Assembly: GCA_905160935.1 (NCBI GenBank)
Contig: CAJHZI010000025.1
Span: forward strand, 62,001 to 126,000
DNA: 64,000 nucleotides
Direction: 5' to 3'
Source: Enchytraeus crypticus
Lineage: Eukaryota > Annelida > Clitellata > Enchytraeida > Enchytraeidae
How positions within the stretch are numbered: position 1 is the stretch's first letter; the number at the start of each line of letters is the position of its first letter. Shown piece by piece: positions 1 through 10,289 of the stretch. Made by a program: the position numbers and the translations under genes. Below the pieces are notes generated by a model. That model made no database searches. It was not told where the DNA came from and saw only the letters and a list, made by a program, of their open reading frames with translations.

Positions 1-171
1 CAGTGAGTATGCACACATGTGCACGTGAATGTGGCATAAGCTATAGCATGAATAATCTTATCACAGTCATGAGTTTGTTGACCTTTATATAACGGAAGCC
101 AGATTTATTTGTATATATTTGTAACGTCGGGAATTCACACTTAACACTTACCTCACATTGACATAAAGAAT
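1..171. other. No gene recognised
   Basis: This is AT-rich sequence before the 9-bp satellite. I see no coding exon or repeat signature here. Confidence 0.4.
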
Positions 172-657
172 AATAGAAGTACTCATAGCACTCGTAGTAC
201 TCATAGTACTCATAGCACTCATAGTACTCATAGCACTCATAGTACTCATAACACTCATAGTACTCAGAGTACTCATAACACTCATACTACTCATAGTACT
301 CATAACACTCAGAGTACTCATAACACTCATAGTACTCATAACACTCATAGTACTCAGAGTACTCATAACACTCATAGTACTCATAGTACTCATAGCACTC
401 ATAGTACTCATAGCACTCGTAGTACTCATAGTACTCATAGCTCGTAGTACTCATAGTATTCAAAGTACTCATAGGACTCATATCACTCATAACCCTCATA
501 CTACTCATATTACTCACAGCACTCATAGCACTCATAGTAGGCCTACTTATAGCATTCATAGTACTCATATTACTCATAGCACTCGTAGGACTCATAGCAT
601 TCATAGAACTCATAGCATTCATAGTACTCATAGGACTCATAGTACTTATAGTAGCAA
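172..657. repeat. 9-bp tandem satellite (actcatagt-type unit)
   Basis: About 480 bases of variants of a 9-base unit such as actcatagt or actcatagc. Because the unit is a multiple of three, it produces long artefactual reading frames of Met-Ser-Thr repeats on the minus strand. These have no other protein features and I do not treat them as genes. The array abuts the 3' end of a minus-strand LINE. Confidence 0.9.
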
Positions 658-2123
658 TCAATCAATATCAATAAGAATTTAACGTACGGTTCCTTGCAAT
701 AAGGCAATGTCAGGGACGTCTCTTTCAGACTCTACACAAACAGGCGCCAAAGCACCACACGATGACGACTGAGTACACAGAGATCACAAGAGAAAGTGAG
801 ATCAAAACAGTGGCAAGTCCAAGATCCAAGGAAAGTGGGTTAAAAATGTGGACCTATGGTTGGAAGAGATGGGTTCTTAGCTTGCCAAGGAAAGTACCAA
901 TACAAGATCGAAGAGCTTGTGGCAGAGAGTTCCATATTGTCAGAGTAGAAAACATGAAGGAGCGTCTGCCCATGGCAGATTTATTGTTTGTTACAGTGAG
1001 AAGGTTTTTAAAAAAAACCTTCTCACTGGAGGAGCGAAGACTATGAGAAGGTTAAGAGATTGATAAAAGATCAGATAGATAGGATGGTTTACCATAGTTT
1101 AAAGTTTAAGTTTTAAACCTTTGAAAGTCAAGGAAGCTATCTTGAATTTTATTCGTTCGGAGACTGGAAGCCAGTGCAGTTTTTAAGAGGAGAAGAAGTG
1201 TGGGATTTGAATATTTTTACATCACAGATGACTCGAGAAATGGAATTTGTGTACGTGTTGGACACGAATTAGAGAGGTCTTCGGGAGATCATTCAGCAGG
1301 TAGTTACAGTAATCAAGTTTAGAATGCAAAAGCGTATTAGCTAATACAGTGGCAGAATTGATATCAAGGGAATTTGACGTAATTGACGGATAAGGAAAAA
1401 GGAAGAAAGACAGACTGCTCAAATATGTGCTTTAGAGTTTAGATTTGAATCAAAAATTGCATGAAGGTTGCGTGCAGAATCTGTGGGTATTAAGAGGATA
1501 TTTTTAAATGTTATGGTTGAGCTAGTTATATCAATACGTTGCTGTGAGGTGCCGATGAGAAGGTATTCCGTTTTTGAAGGATTGACAATAAGCCGATTGG
1601 AGCAAAAAAAGGAGTGAACTAGATCAGGGGAAGATGTAAGCTTGGACAGAGCATCAAAATAATCGGGACTATAGAACGAGACGTAAATATGGGGATTTCA
1701 GCAGCGCAAAAGTGAAATTTCAGCGTCGAATCACTTAGCAAGTGACTTAAGGGGAAATATATAAAGTAAAAAGGAGGGGACCAAGCACAGAACCCTCAGG
1801 GACTCCACAAGGAAGAGTGCAGGATGGTGATAAAATGTTTTCAATAATTACAGATTGGGTTCGCTGTGAGAGGTATGACGAGAGCAGGCCATGAACCTTG
1901 TCAGAGATTCCGAAGCAAAAATTAAGTCTAGAAAGGAGTATATTGTGGTTTATGGTGTCAAAAACAGCAGAGAGATCGAGAATAACTAGGGCAGATGCGT
2001 TCTGTGCGTCCATGGTTCGACAGAGATCGTTGTGAATCTTGGTTAGTGCAGTTTCAGTTGAGTAAAATTTACGATAGGCAGATTGAAAAGTGATTGAGAG
2101 TGATGAGAAATAGTCTAAATGAT
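656..2123 (-). mobile_element. CR1/L2-like LINE, 5'-truncated copy (family A)
   Basis: The minus strand encodes the reverse transcriptase core of a CR1/L2-like non-LTR retrotransposon. Around 1750-2080 one reads STETAL, LDLSAVFDTI, a GVPEGSVLGPLLF block and the palm region. The C-terminal part and the conserved 3' tail follow towards 660. The tail ends in a short attg/caat microsatellite, as is usual for this clade. The frame is broken by stops and shifts, so it is dead. It faces a second copy of the same family at 2255-3224, with a SINE between them. Confidence 0.85.
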
Positions 2124-2250
2124 AAAAGCTGGTAAAGCCAATGTTAACATCAATTTCTTCACTCGAAAGCGATGTCAGTGACGGGCGAGCCCAGGATTTG
2201 AGCCCCACAAATACTGATCCGCGGTCGAGTACCTTACCGAAATCGAGACT
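2124..2250 (-). mobile_element. tRNA-derived SINE, family S1
   Basis: This reverse-complement copy belongs to a SINE that recurs through the window. In sense orientation it reads from a ggagccagtggcg head (box A region), through a ggtt(c)aaatcc box B core, to a gacgttaacattagctt tail. It sits exactly between two inverted LINE copies. Confidence 0.75.
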
Positions 2251-2254
2251 GGTT

Positions 2255-3224
2255 CACAATAAACTCCTTTCTAGACTTAATTCTTGCTTCGGAATCTCTG
2301 ACAAGGTTCATGGCTTCCTCTCCTCATACCTCTTACATCGTACCCAATCTGTAATTATTGAAAAAACTTTATCACCATCTTGCACTCTACCTTGTGGAGT
2401 CTCTCAGGGTTCTATGCTTGGTCCCCTCCTTCTCACATTATACAGCACTCCTTTAAGTCACTTGCTAACTGATTCGACGCTGAAATTCATTTTTACGCTG
2501 ATGATACTCAGATTTATATCTCGTTCTATAGTCCCGAATCTTTTGATGCTCTGTCCAAGCTTACATTCTTGTCCATTCTAAACCTGATTACTGTAACTCC
2601 CTGCTGAATGATCTCCCGACGACCTATCTAATTTGTCTCCTACACGTACAAATTTCTCTTTCTCGAGTCGTCTGTAATGTAAATATTCAAATCCCGCACT
2701 TCTTCTCTTCTTAAGAAACTGCACTGGCTTCCAGTCTCCGAACGAATAAAATTCAAGATAGCTTCCTTGACTTCCAAAGGTTTAAATTATGGTATACCAT
2801 CCAATCTATCTGATCCTGCATCAATCTATCATCTATCAACCTTCTAGTAGTCTTCGTTCTTCTAGTAAAAACCTTCTCACTGTGCCAAACATTAAATCTG
2901 TCATGGGTAGACGCTCCTTCATGTGCTTTACTCCGACAATATGGAACTCTCTGCCACAAGCTCTTCGATCTTGTATTGATACTTTCCTTGGCAAGCTAAA
3001 AACCCATCTCTTCCAGCCATAGATCAAAATGTTTAACCCACTTTCCTTCGATCTTGGACTTGTACTGTTTTGATCTTGCATTCCCTTGTGGTCTCTGTGT
3101 ATTCAGTCGTCATCGTGTGGAGCTTTGGCGCCTGCTTGTGTTGAGTCTGCAAGAGACGTCCCTGTCATTGCCTTATGGCGAGGAACCGGACGGTAAATTC
3201 TTATTGATTGATTGATATTGAATG
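2255..3224 (+). mobile_element. CR1/L2-like LINE, second family A copy, inverted
   Basis: The plus strand repeats the same reverse transcriptase and 3' region as the minus-strand copy at 656-2123. It begins near LLSRLNSCFGISDKV and continues through GVSQGSMLGPLL to the 3' end. The tail is the same, with a ttgattgattgat microsatellite. The two copies form an imperfect inverted repeat with arms of about 1 kb. The frame is interrupted, so it is a dead copy. Confidence 0.85.
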
Positions 3225-3529
3225 TTTCTCCTCTTTCCTCACTAGGACCCAGAAAAGGTCATTCTTTGAAAATATCGCAGAAAGGTTATGGACAAAAAAA
3301 GTTCTCCAACCACCAAAAAAAGGGCAAAGTAGTAATCAAAGAATATGAAATTTTTCAATGTACACTTAAATATGTCTCTAAAAGTCTAACTAAAATTAAA
3401 CATTTTAAGACTGAGTCAATAAAATGGCACAAAAATGAGAAATCAAATTTCAATAGCTTTTAACTATCAATGCAAAAATTACAGTCAATGTGCTAAGTCT
3501 AAAAGAGAAAGTTTAGAAGAGAAAGTCTG
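3225..3529. other. No gene recognised
   Basis: AT-rich sequence between the LINE tail and the Mib-Herc2 exon. On the minus strand a pyrimidine-rich stretch followed by TTTTAG lies around 3500-3515 and resembles another 3' splice site, but no exon downstream of it could be recognised. Confidence 0.35.
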
Positions 3530-3537
3530 CTACAGAC

Positions 3538-3676
3538 CAGCTGAGCTGGAGTCAAGCACTCTTAGGTCATGGCTACCGTTGACTCGATAGTTACCAATCA
3601 CTCCACCCACCTGAAAGTCACTGCCATTGTCCCATTGCACAAACACTGTCTTTTGTCTATCAATTGTCTCACCAAT
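3538..3676 (-). CDS. Mib-Herc2 domain protein, second visible exon
   Basis: The minus strand encodes 46 codons plus one base, from IGETIDRQKTVFVQWDNGS through NYRVNGSHDLRVLDSS. This is the C-terminal half of a MIB/HERC2 domain (Pfam-type motif: V-QWDNG, NYR, G-YDLRVLD). Such domains occur in mind bomb E3 ubiquitin ligases and HERC2, where they bind partner proteins. The exon is preceded by an acceptor (TTTGTAG) and starts in phase 0, matching the donor of the exon at 7937-8033. It ends at a possible donor (GTCTGT at 3537). If that is not used, a TAG follows two codons later. About nine residues (DFQVGGVIG) appear inserted between WDNGS and NYR. No ankyrin, ZZ or RING exon was found in the window, so the full protein is unknown. 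Confidence 0.7.
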
Positions 3677-4094
3677 CTACAAATAATGCAAGTGCTATAA
3701 AGTAATAATTTAGTCAGTGGCTTGGATAAGGGGGAGAGGTTTGGGAGTTAAACTCCCTCCTCCCTTAGGTCGGTTTGAAATTTTTAGAGCATCATTGAAA
3801 CTGTAGTATCCTATTTAAGACTGTTGTGTTAGGGTTATTAACATAGTAACACCTGGTGAATAGATAAAATAGGTCATTGTCATAATGCCATATAAACAAA
3901 CGCTCATCATATGCTTACAAAAAAGGCCATAACTTAAAATGTTTTAGAGCGTTGATAACCCATCATCCTTCAGAAAATTCTGCCTACTATCTAAACTACT
4001 ATAATAAGGCACTACTGAATAAGGTCACACAATTGTCTTATTGCTTTATTAAACATGCATCACTATTTGCTGGCGCCAGTTGCTGGAGCCAGCC

Positions 4095-4236
4095 TTGGCT
4101 GGAGCCAGTGGCGACGTCGGTAAGATACTCGACCGCGGATCAGTATGAGCGGGGTTTCAAATCCTGGGCTCTCCCGTCACTGACATCGCTTTCGAGTGAG
4201 GAAACTGAAGTTAATCTTAGCTTTATTGTTCATTAT
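4095..4236 (+). mobile_element. tRNA-derived SINE, family S1
   Basis: Sense copy: ggctggagccagtggcg head, box B-like ggtttcaaatcc, then cgtcactgacatcgctttcg and a tail of gaagttaatcttagcttta. A short duplicated head (tgctggagccagcc) precedes it. Confidence 0.8.
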
Positions 4237-4596
4237 AGCTAATTAGTGTTATTAATTAGTATTATTGTTAATTATTGTTCATTAGGTCAATAATTTAATT
4301 ATTAATTATTATTTATTGTTCATTGTTCATATAATTATAGTTCGTTGTTCATGAAAGATCATCAGCAATAATTTTGATAAACCGTCATGAAAAAGCCAAT
4401 TAAAATATTATTTAGCGAGTGCATCACTGCGTGACTGGGTCTGACAATCGGAAATTTCTATAAATCATCATCGAAATGTCACGTAAAATGAACGCACACA
4501 TTCAATCTGCATAGCTAAATGTAGAGACTTTAACATCTGCTTTGACGCACAAGTGAAATATTTATAGTGTAGAAGGATCACTAGGTAGCAGACGAT

Positions 4597-5624
4597 AGTT
4601 TGAAAGACGATCTTTCTAGCTATCGTCTCTCTAACTTAAATTTCATTTCCAAAATCTTGGAAAAATAATCGACACTCGATCGCTTATGCAGCCAACTTGA
4701 ATCTTTTTCTTATCTACCTTGTTTCCGATCTGCATATAGAAAACTTCACTCCACTGAAACTGCCTTACTCAGCATTCATAATGACCTTTGCTTAGCCTTA
4801 AACTCTCAAAAGGTATCAGCCCTTGTACTACTTGATCTTTCGGCTGCCTTCGACACCATCGATCATAACATTTTTACCAGTAGACTTAAAACGTGCTTTG
4901 GTATCACTGACTCTGCATTCTCTCTGATCTCCTATCTTTATGGTCGCACTCAATCTGATAATTATAGATAATGAACGCTCCCCTGAGCTGCCTCTTCTTC
5001 GTGGTGTGCCCAAAGGATATGTACTAGGACCTTTACTTTTTTCTCTCTACAATACCCCACTCAGTTATGTTTTAGACAATGCTTTAATAAAATTTCACTT
5101 CTGTGCTGAAATTGCAACACCTTTCATCTGTTCTTGATAAAGTTTATTCGTGGTTTCGCTGCAGTCGTCTCTCTGTCAATCCTTCTAAAAACCTAATATC
5201 TTTTAATCGGCACTACCCAGCAAAGAACCAAAGTAGCCAATTCTTCCATCCATTTTCAAAATCTTGCTCTCACTCCTACTCTCAAGGCTAAAAACCTTGG
5301 TGTCATATTCGATCAAAATCTTGACTTAAAATCTCATATCTCATCTGTCTGTCGTTCGTCGTTCTTCCAGATTTATCAAATCCACAGATACCGCGTTCAG
5401 AATACTCTAGCACGTGTTGTCTGTCGATCCTTGAGGCTTCAGGCCAACTCTAGTTCCTCGCTTAATAATTTGAATTGGCTTCCCGTGGTTCAAAGAATTA
5501 AGTATAAAATTTCCCTATTAACCTTCAAAACACTTTTCTTTGGTAAACTTTCTAACCTTTCTGATCTCCTAATCCAACACCAACGTCCCTGATACGTTAA
5601 ACCTTTATTATTATTATTATGTTG
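4597..5624 (+). mobile_element. CR1/L2-like LINE, 5'-truncated and decayed (family A2)
   Basis: Reading frames on the plus strand give DLSSYR, STETAL, ALVLLDLSAAFDTIDH, then GVPKGYVLGPLLFSLY and the downstream NPSKN/SLR region, with several frameshifts. It is closer to the element at 27663-31390 than to the family A pair. It ends with the same tail, tacgttaaacctttattattatt, which is a CR1-like microsatellite 3' end. Confidence 0.8.
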
Positions 5625-6309
5625 AAGTATCAGCAATGTAAATTAGTAAATTTTTCTTTTTTTTGCACTATTGCTCGCTGCATTTATTTTCAATCCATTT
5701 AGACAGGCCTACCTTTGTCAGAATTTTAGTTTCAAACAGAAAGCCTTCTTGAAAAAAATTGAAGGTGGGAAAATAAAATATTGCGAACAGCTATTTTCAC
5801 AGTTAACTATAAAAAATCTCCCTACCCCCACTGAATATAGCGTAATGGTTAGGTATGTACAAGTGTGATAATACAAAATAAACCAGCTGCAAAATGCTAT
5901 GTCTGACGTTGTTTGAAAATTCTTTTAAGATTTCCCATAACTAGCCAGTGGACGCCTGATAGCTAGCTAGTAGCAACGTCAACAACATAATCTTTTGGGT
6001 GGATAATGTAAACTATATCAGGAGTTAGCTTACAAGTTAGATTTTATCATATTTGGGGCCTCATATTTTCTAAACGACATGTTCTGTATATTGCAGTGGG
6101 TGACTGGACAAATCCCCACCCCGGACAAACCTCCCCCAGAAAACCCCCGGACAAAACCATTCTAGAACAAAACTCCCCTAGGACAAAATCCTATCAGAAC
6201 ATAACTCCCCTGAACAAAGAGAGGCAAATGATCAGGCCTAACAAATTTATTTACTTGATAACCAAATAAATGAGCCAGTGCATAGCTTGTTCGCAAGTTG
6301 TTCGCAAGT

Positions 6310-6425
6310 GGTTCGCAAGTTGTTCTACAGTGGATCAGTAGGCGCAGGATTCAAATCCAGTGCTTCTCCCATCCCTGACATACTATTTGAGCAGAAAACT
6401 TGACGTTAAACATGGCTTCAGTCTT
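6310..6425 (+). mobile_element. SINE S1 fragment
   Basis: Partial and diverged copy: tggatcagtaggcgcagg, box B-like gattcaaatcc, and an acttgacgttaaacatggctt tail. The head is missing. Confidence 0.5.
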
Positions 6426-6759
6426 TGGCTTTATTAATTTATTATGATTTTTATCTATCAATAATTATAATTAAGTTATTAATTATTATTTATATATTAT
6501 AAATTTTTATTTTTAAAAATTAACACTACATTAGTTGATTAATTCATTTACAAATTAATTGACTAATTAAATAAATAAATAACCAATTAATTCAATAAAT
6601 TTAACTATCTATAATTATAACTAAATGATTTACGAATAATTATTAATGATTATTTTATAAACTTTATTTGTATTCATTAATTATTTATAATTGATTAATT
6701 AAAAACTACATTATCAATAACTAACTAGTACATAATAATTATCTAATTAATATGCAGTA

Positions 6760-6870
6760 TATAATGTAATAATAACAATTATTATTATTATTATTATAAT
6801 GTAATATATTATAATAATAATTATTATTATTATTACTATTATTATTATTATTATTATTACAATAATAATA
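6760..6870. repeat. (ATT)n / AT-rich microsatellite
   Basis: Runs of att and ata trinucleotides, with a partial inverted arrangement around the centre. Confidence 0.8.
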
Positions 6871-7060
6871 ATTATTAGTTTTAATACTAAGTTAATGTTA
6901 AATAATGTTAAATAATGTATTCAATTATTATTATTATAATTAATTATAAATTAATTATGTATTTAATAATAAATTAAAATCATTTTATTAAATTGATTAA
7001 CTAAATAAATTAACCATTTTTATCTCTTTGTCTTAGGGAGGTATTGTTCTGAGATTTTAT

Positions 7061-7767
7061 CAGTAACAGATCCAGGGGAATCCCAGGAGGCCCGGCCCCC
7101 CCTTAGGCCCGCCGAAAAAATATTAAAACTATATTTTTTATGGCAAATTCAATGTGCAAATATATAACTGCAGTGGTTAAAGGGAAGGGGGGGGGGACGC
7201 GGGAGAACTCAGTTCCACTGCCTCGATTTTTTCAAATATGCATGGGCCCCAGTAGGAGTCCATATTTGGTATACTAGGGAACCTGTATACTGGAAGGGGA
7301 CCCAACAAATATTGACCGTTTCACTGTAGCTCTCTATTTACACTTTAACCACAGTACTGTATAAGAGGAAACAAGGGTGTAAAGAAAAAATGTGAACTCT
7401 GTTCCGGAGCAGTAGTGCTACAAACCTTGGGTGGGTGGGGCTTAAGCCCCCCCTACCACCAAAATTAGGTCAATTTTGCAATTTGTCCATATCCGCTGAG
7501 TTTCTTAAGAGGTCAAAAATTTACTTTTTTCCAAAATAAATGCAGGATTTTAGGTATTTCAGGTTTTCCCCTAAGTGGGGGGAGGGGTAAGATAAGATAC
7601 TGCACTCACTCTAACAGCTGAGTGCAGTAGTGAAAAAAATTTTGAGCCCCCCCTCAGCTTTTTTCTGGTTGCATCACATGTCCCAGAGAAAGCGCGGCAT
7701 AAGAAAAATGTGTACACTGTCAAAAAAATTTGGGCCCCCCTTAAAAAAATTCCTGGATATGCCACTG
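7061..7767 (-). mobile_element. hAT-like MITE, family M1, copy 1
   Basis: The termini are CAG...GATCCAGG and the reverse complement with GCCACTG. Flanks gattttat (7053-7060) and gcttttat (7768-7775) match at 7 of 8 bases, as expected for the 8-bp target duplication of hAT elements. Compared with copies 3 and 5 it is in reverse orientation. It has no functional ORF. Confidence 0.7.
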
Positions 7768-7936
7768 GCTTTTATCCAATTAGATTTTGTTCTGGGAGGG
7801 TTTTGTCCTAGGAGGGGTTTTGTCCTAGAGGATTAGCCCAGGGAGAGTTTGTCTGGATAGTGGAGTTTGCCTGAGGAGAGGTTATATCCAGGCAGATTTG
7901 TCCAGGGGGGTTTTGTCAGAAATTCATTGTAGTGAC

Positions 7937-8033
7937 CTTGACAACAGTTCCCACATGACCATCGCCTCCATCCTGATTGTTCCACTTCCAGTCTGGACCC
8001 CTCACAACTCTAATTCCAGCCTTCATATCACTC
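7937..8033 (-). CDS. Mib-Herc2 domain protein, first visible exon
   Basis: The minus strand from Met at 8026 to 7937 gives 30 codons containing [19 protein letters not shown] and HVGTVV. This is the N-terminal half of a MIB/HERC2 domain (motif VVRGPDW-W--QDGGEGHVGTV). It ends at donor AAG|GTCACT in phase 0 and joins in frame to the exon at 3676-3538, completing the domain. The upstream limit is uncertain. A possible acceptor (TTGAG) lies at 8034-8035 and would leave three further codons (an in-frame LRSDM context), and an in-frame stop lies slightly further upstream. The ATG could therefore be the start, or the exon could be internal. Function by family: protein-interaction module of ubiquitin ligases. 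Gene identity beyond the domain is unknown. Confidence 0.7.
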
Positions 8034-8039
8034 CTCAAT

Positions 8040-9640
8040 AATAATCATAGATTTCAGGCACTGTGTCATGAAAACAACACACACATCATCATTTCAAAAT
8101 CAGTAGATCAAATACTTGCTAATAAAATCACTACAAGTCAAGATAACTATTATGGATGGTTTCAACTAGTTTGTGTCTTTATATACCATGTGTTACATGT
8201 TATTTTGTATTGCATTGTGCATTTTGTTATTATATATTACATGCTATATGATATTATATAATAATTACCTTTTGCATGTTCTTATATACTACAAGTTGCA
8301 TGTTATTATATAGTACATGTTACATATTATAGCATGTTTATTCACTATAAATTATTAATTAATTATACATAATTATTACATAAATTTTCATTATAAACAT
8401 GTTTCTACATTTACATGGAGACCAGTTAATTAAATGTAAAAAGTGGACTAAAAAATTACTAAGGAAGAAGTATATATGCTGATGAATACTTTGAAAATAA
8501 AAATTTGAGCTGGATAGGGCAGATTTTATAACTATGATTTGTTAACAAAAGAAAAGAGGGAAGAGAATTAGGGAAAGATCCTGACTTTGGAAGCAAGAGG
8601 ATTTGATAATGTGTTAGTTTGCAGATAAGAAGAAAGCAGCAGAGGAATATTAGGTATGTAGAAGAGTTATCTGCCATGGACCAGCCAGTCAGAAAATGAA
8701 CAGAATAAATTAAATATCTTCAAGTAGTTCCACAAATTTTCCCATGTTGTGGCTGAACATCATGCTGGACTGAGCCACTTGAGAATTGATCAGTTGCAAG
8801 CTGCACATGTCGCAGGTAAAGAGAAAAGTACCACCTCAAAAATCATATTTTTCCCATGACCTTTATAAGCTACATTGCAGCATGGATTAAAGTCATAAGG
8901 CATAGTCTCTTGTGAGTGGATCAACCTGCTGAGTGATGACGTACATTTTGTGAAGCTTGCAACAGAATGTGATATAAAAAATTTATCTTGAGACCTGCAA
9001 ATCAATTGGAAGAACACTAGGGAGAGAATCAAAAAATGCTTTAAAGTCTCACTTTTAAATGAAGTGTAGATCTCGTTTGAAACTACAAAATCTAGCCATT
9101 CAAATTGAAACCCTACTATATTCTAAATATAATTCTATCATTCTCAGTTCTAACAATGTGTTAAGGATTTGCGTTTACCAGACCTGGTAATATATGGAAA
9201 TTGATGGATTGAACAATGATAGATATCTTGTTAAATATATTGAAATGTTCACACACTTAAGCAAAAATTTATAATTAGGCTTAACTGCAAAATTATTAAT
9301 TATAATACCTACAATTATTATGAATTCTCTAATTTAAATTATAATTTAACGGGAAATATCACAAGTCAAAGTAACACATAGTCAAAGTGACCTATAGCCA
9401 TTACTAGGCTCATATTCTCCCTGCAGCCCTCTGCACATGCATAATGCAAAATGTATCAAACTTTTGACTGTGGAGAGTTTATTAAGCTCAATAATACTCC
9501 ATTAATATTCTTGACTGCAGCGTAAGCAAGATAAGTTTTAACGAATATCTTGCCCTACCGCATTTTGGGTCTGAAAAATAATTGAAAGCAATTTCCTTGT
9601 GATATATAAAAACTAAACCAAGTTTGATTTCTATTTCATT
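8040..9640. other. No gene recognised
   Basis: AT-rich intergenic or intronic DNA. An 80-codon minus-strand frame at 8790-9032 and a 72-codon one at 8459-8677 have no motifs I recognise. Confidence 0.35.
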
Positions 9641-9656
9641 GGTCCTACTATGGGAC

Positions 9657-10286
9657 CAGTGGCGGATCCATTTATGCGCGCCGATAAAAAATTTTAAACT
9701 ATACTTTTATTCTTTATATGGCAATTTTGATGTGTAAATATGTTTGACCCCACTAGGGGCCCATTTTTTATATACTAGGAGCCCCCTATAATGGAAGGGG
9801 CCCGAAAAATGTTGACTGTTTTACTAGCTCTCAATTTTCACTTTAACCACTGCTTCAGAGGAAAATGGCGTAAAAAATGTGAACCCAGTCCCGAATCAGT
9901 GGTGCAAAGAGCCTTGGCTGGGAGGGGCTTAAGCCTCCCCCCTACCACCAAAATTAGGACACTTTTGCAATTCGTCCTGACCTGCAGAGTTTCTTCAGAG
10001 ATGAAAAGATTAACCTACTTGTTTCCAAAACAAATGTAGGATTTTAGGCATTTTAGGTTTTCCCCTGACTTCATTACGGGTATGAGTGAGGAGGAGGGGG
10101 GGGTGGTAAATTACGAGGATAAAATCATTCTATGAGCCGAAAGCAATAGTGACAAAATTTTGAACCCCCCCCCCCCCCCCACAGCATTTTGTCTGGTTGC
10201 GTCACAAGTCCCGAAGGCAAAAAATGTGTACAGTGTACACCCTCAAAAAATCTCCCTCCCTTAAAAAATTCCTGGATCCGCCCCTG
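9657..10286 (-). mobile_element. hAT-like MITE, family M1, copy 2
   Basis: Begins CAGTGGCGGATCC and ends GGATCCGCCCCTG. The internal sequence matches the other M1 copies in reverse orientation (the ggcccgaaaaatgttgac and ttttcctctgaagc segments). Flanks tatgggac and tattggcc agree at 6 of 8 bases, a decayed 8-bp duplication. Confidence 0.75.
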
Positions 10287-10289
10287 TAT

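Larger units (their letters stand above)
6095..7921. mobile_element. DNA element with long TIRs built from ggacaaaacccc iterons
   Basis: The region 6103-6220 contains several variants of ggacaaaacccccc. Region 7783-7925 contains the reverse complement (ggggttttgtcc) repeated at least five times. The two blocks are therefore inverted and made of the same short iterated units, as in foldback-type or MITE-like elements. The interior is AT-rich, contains no ORF I can name, and carries a SINE fragment (6310-6425) and a hAT-like MITE (7061-7767). Exact ends and TSD are uncertain. Confidence 0.5.
3677..7936 (-). other. Intron of the Mib-Herc2 gene, filled with nested transposons
   Basis: The intron runs from donor AAG|GTCACT (7936) to acceptor GTAG (3677). 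It holds a SINE at 4095, a truncated CR1/L2-like LINE at 4597-5624, and a TIR element at about 6095-7921 that itself carries a SINE fragment, AT-rich simple sequence and a hAT-like MITE. I saw no coding sequence of the host gene inside it. Confidence 0.6.

Noticed and set aside
148..661. Long Met-Ser-Thr repeat reading frames on the minus strand
   Set aside because: They are the translation of a 9-bp satellite and have no other protein character.
4095..4236. tRNA gene (box A and B-like)
   Set aside because: The sequence recurs many times with the same non-tRNA tail and does not fold into a proper cloverleaf by eye. It is a tRNA-derived SINE.
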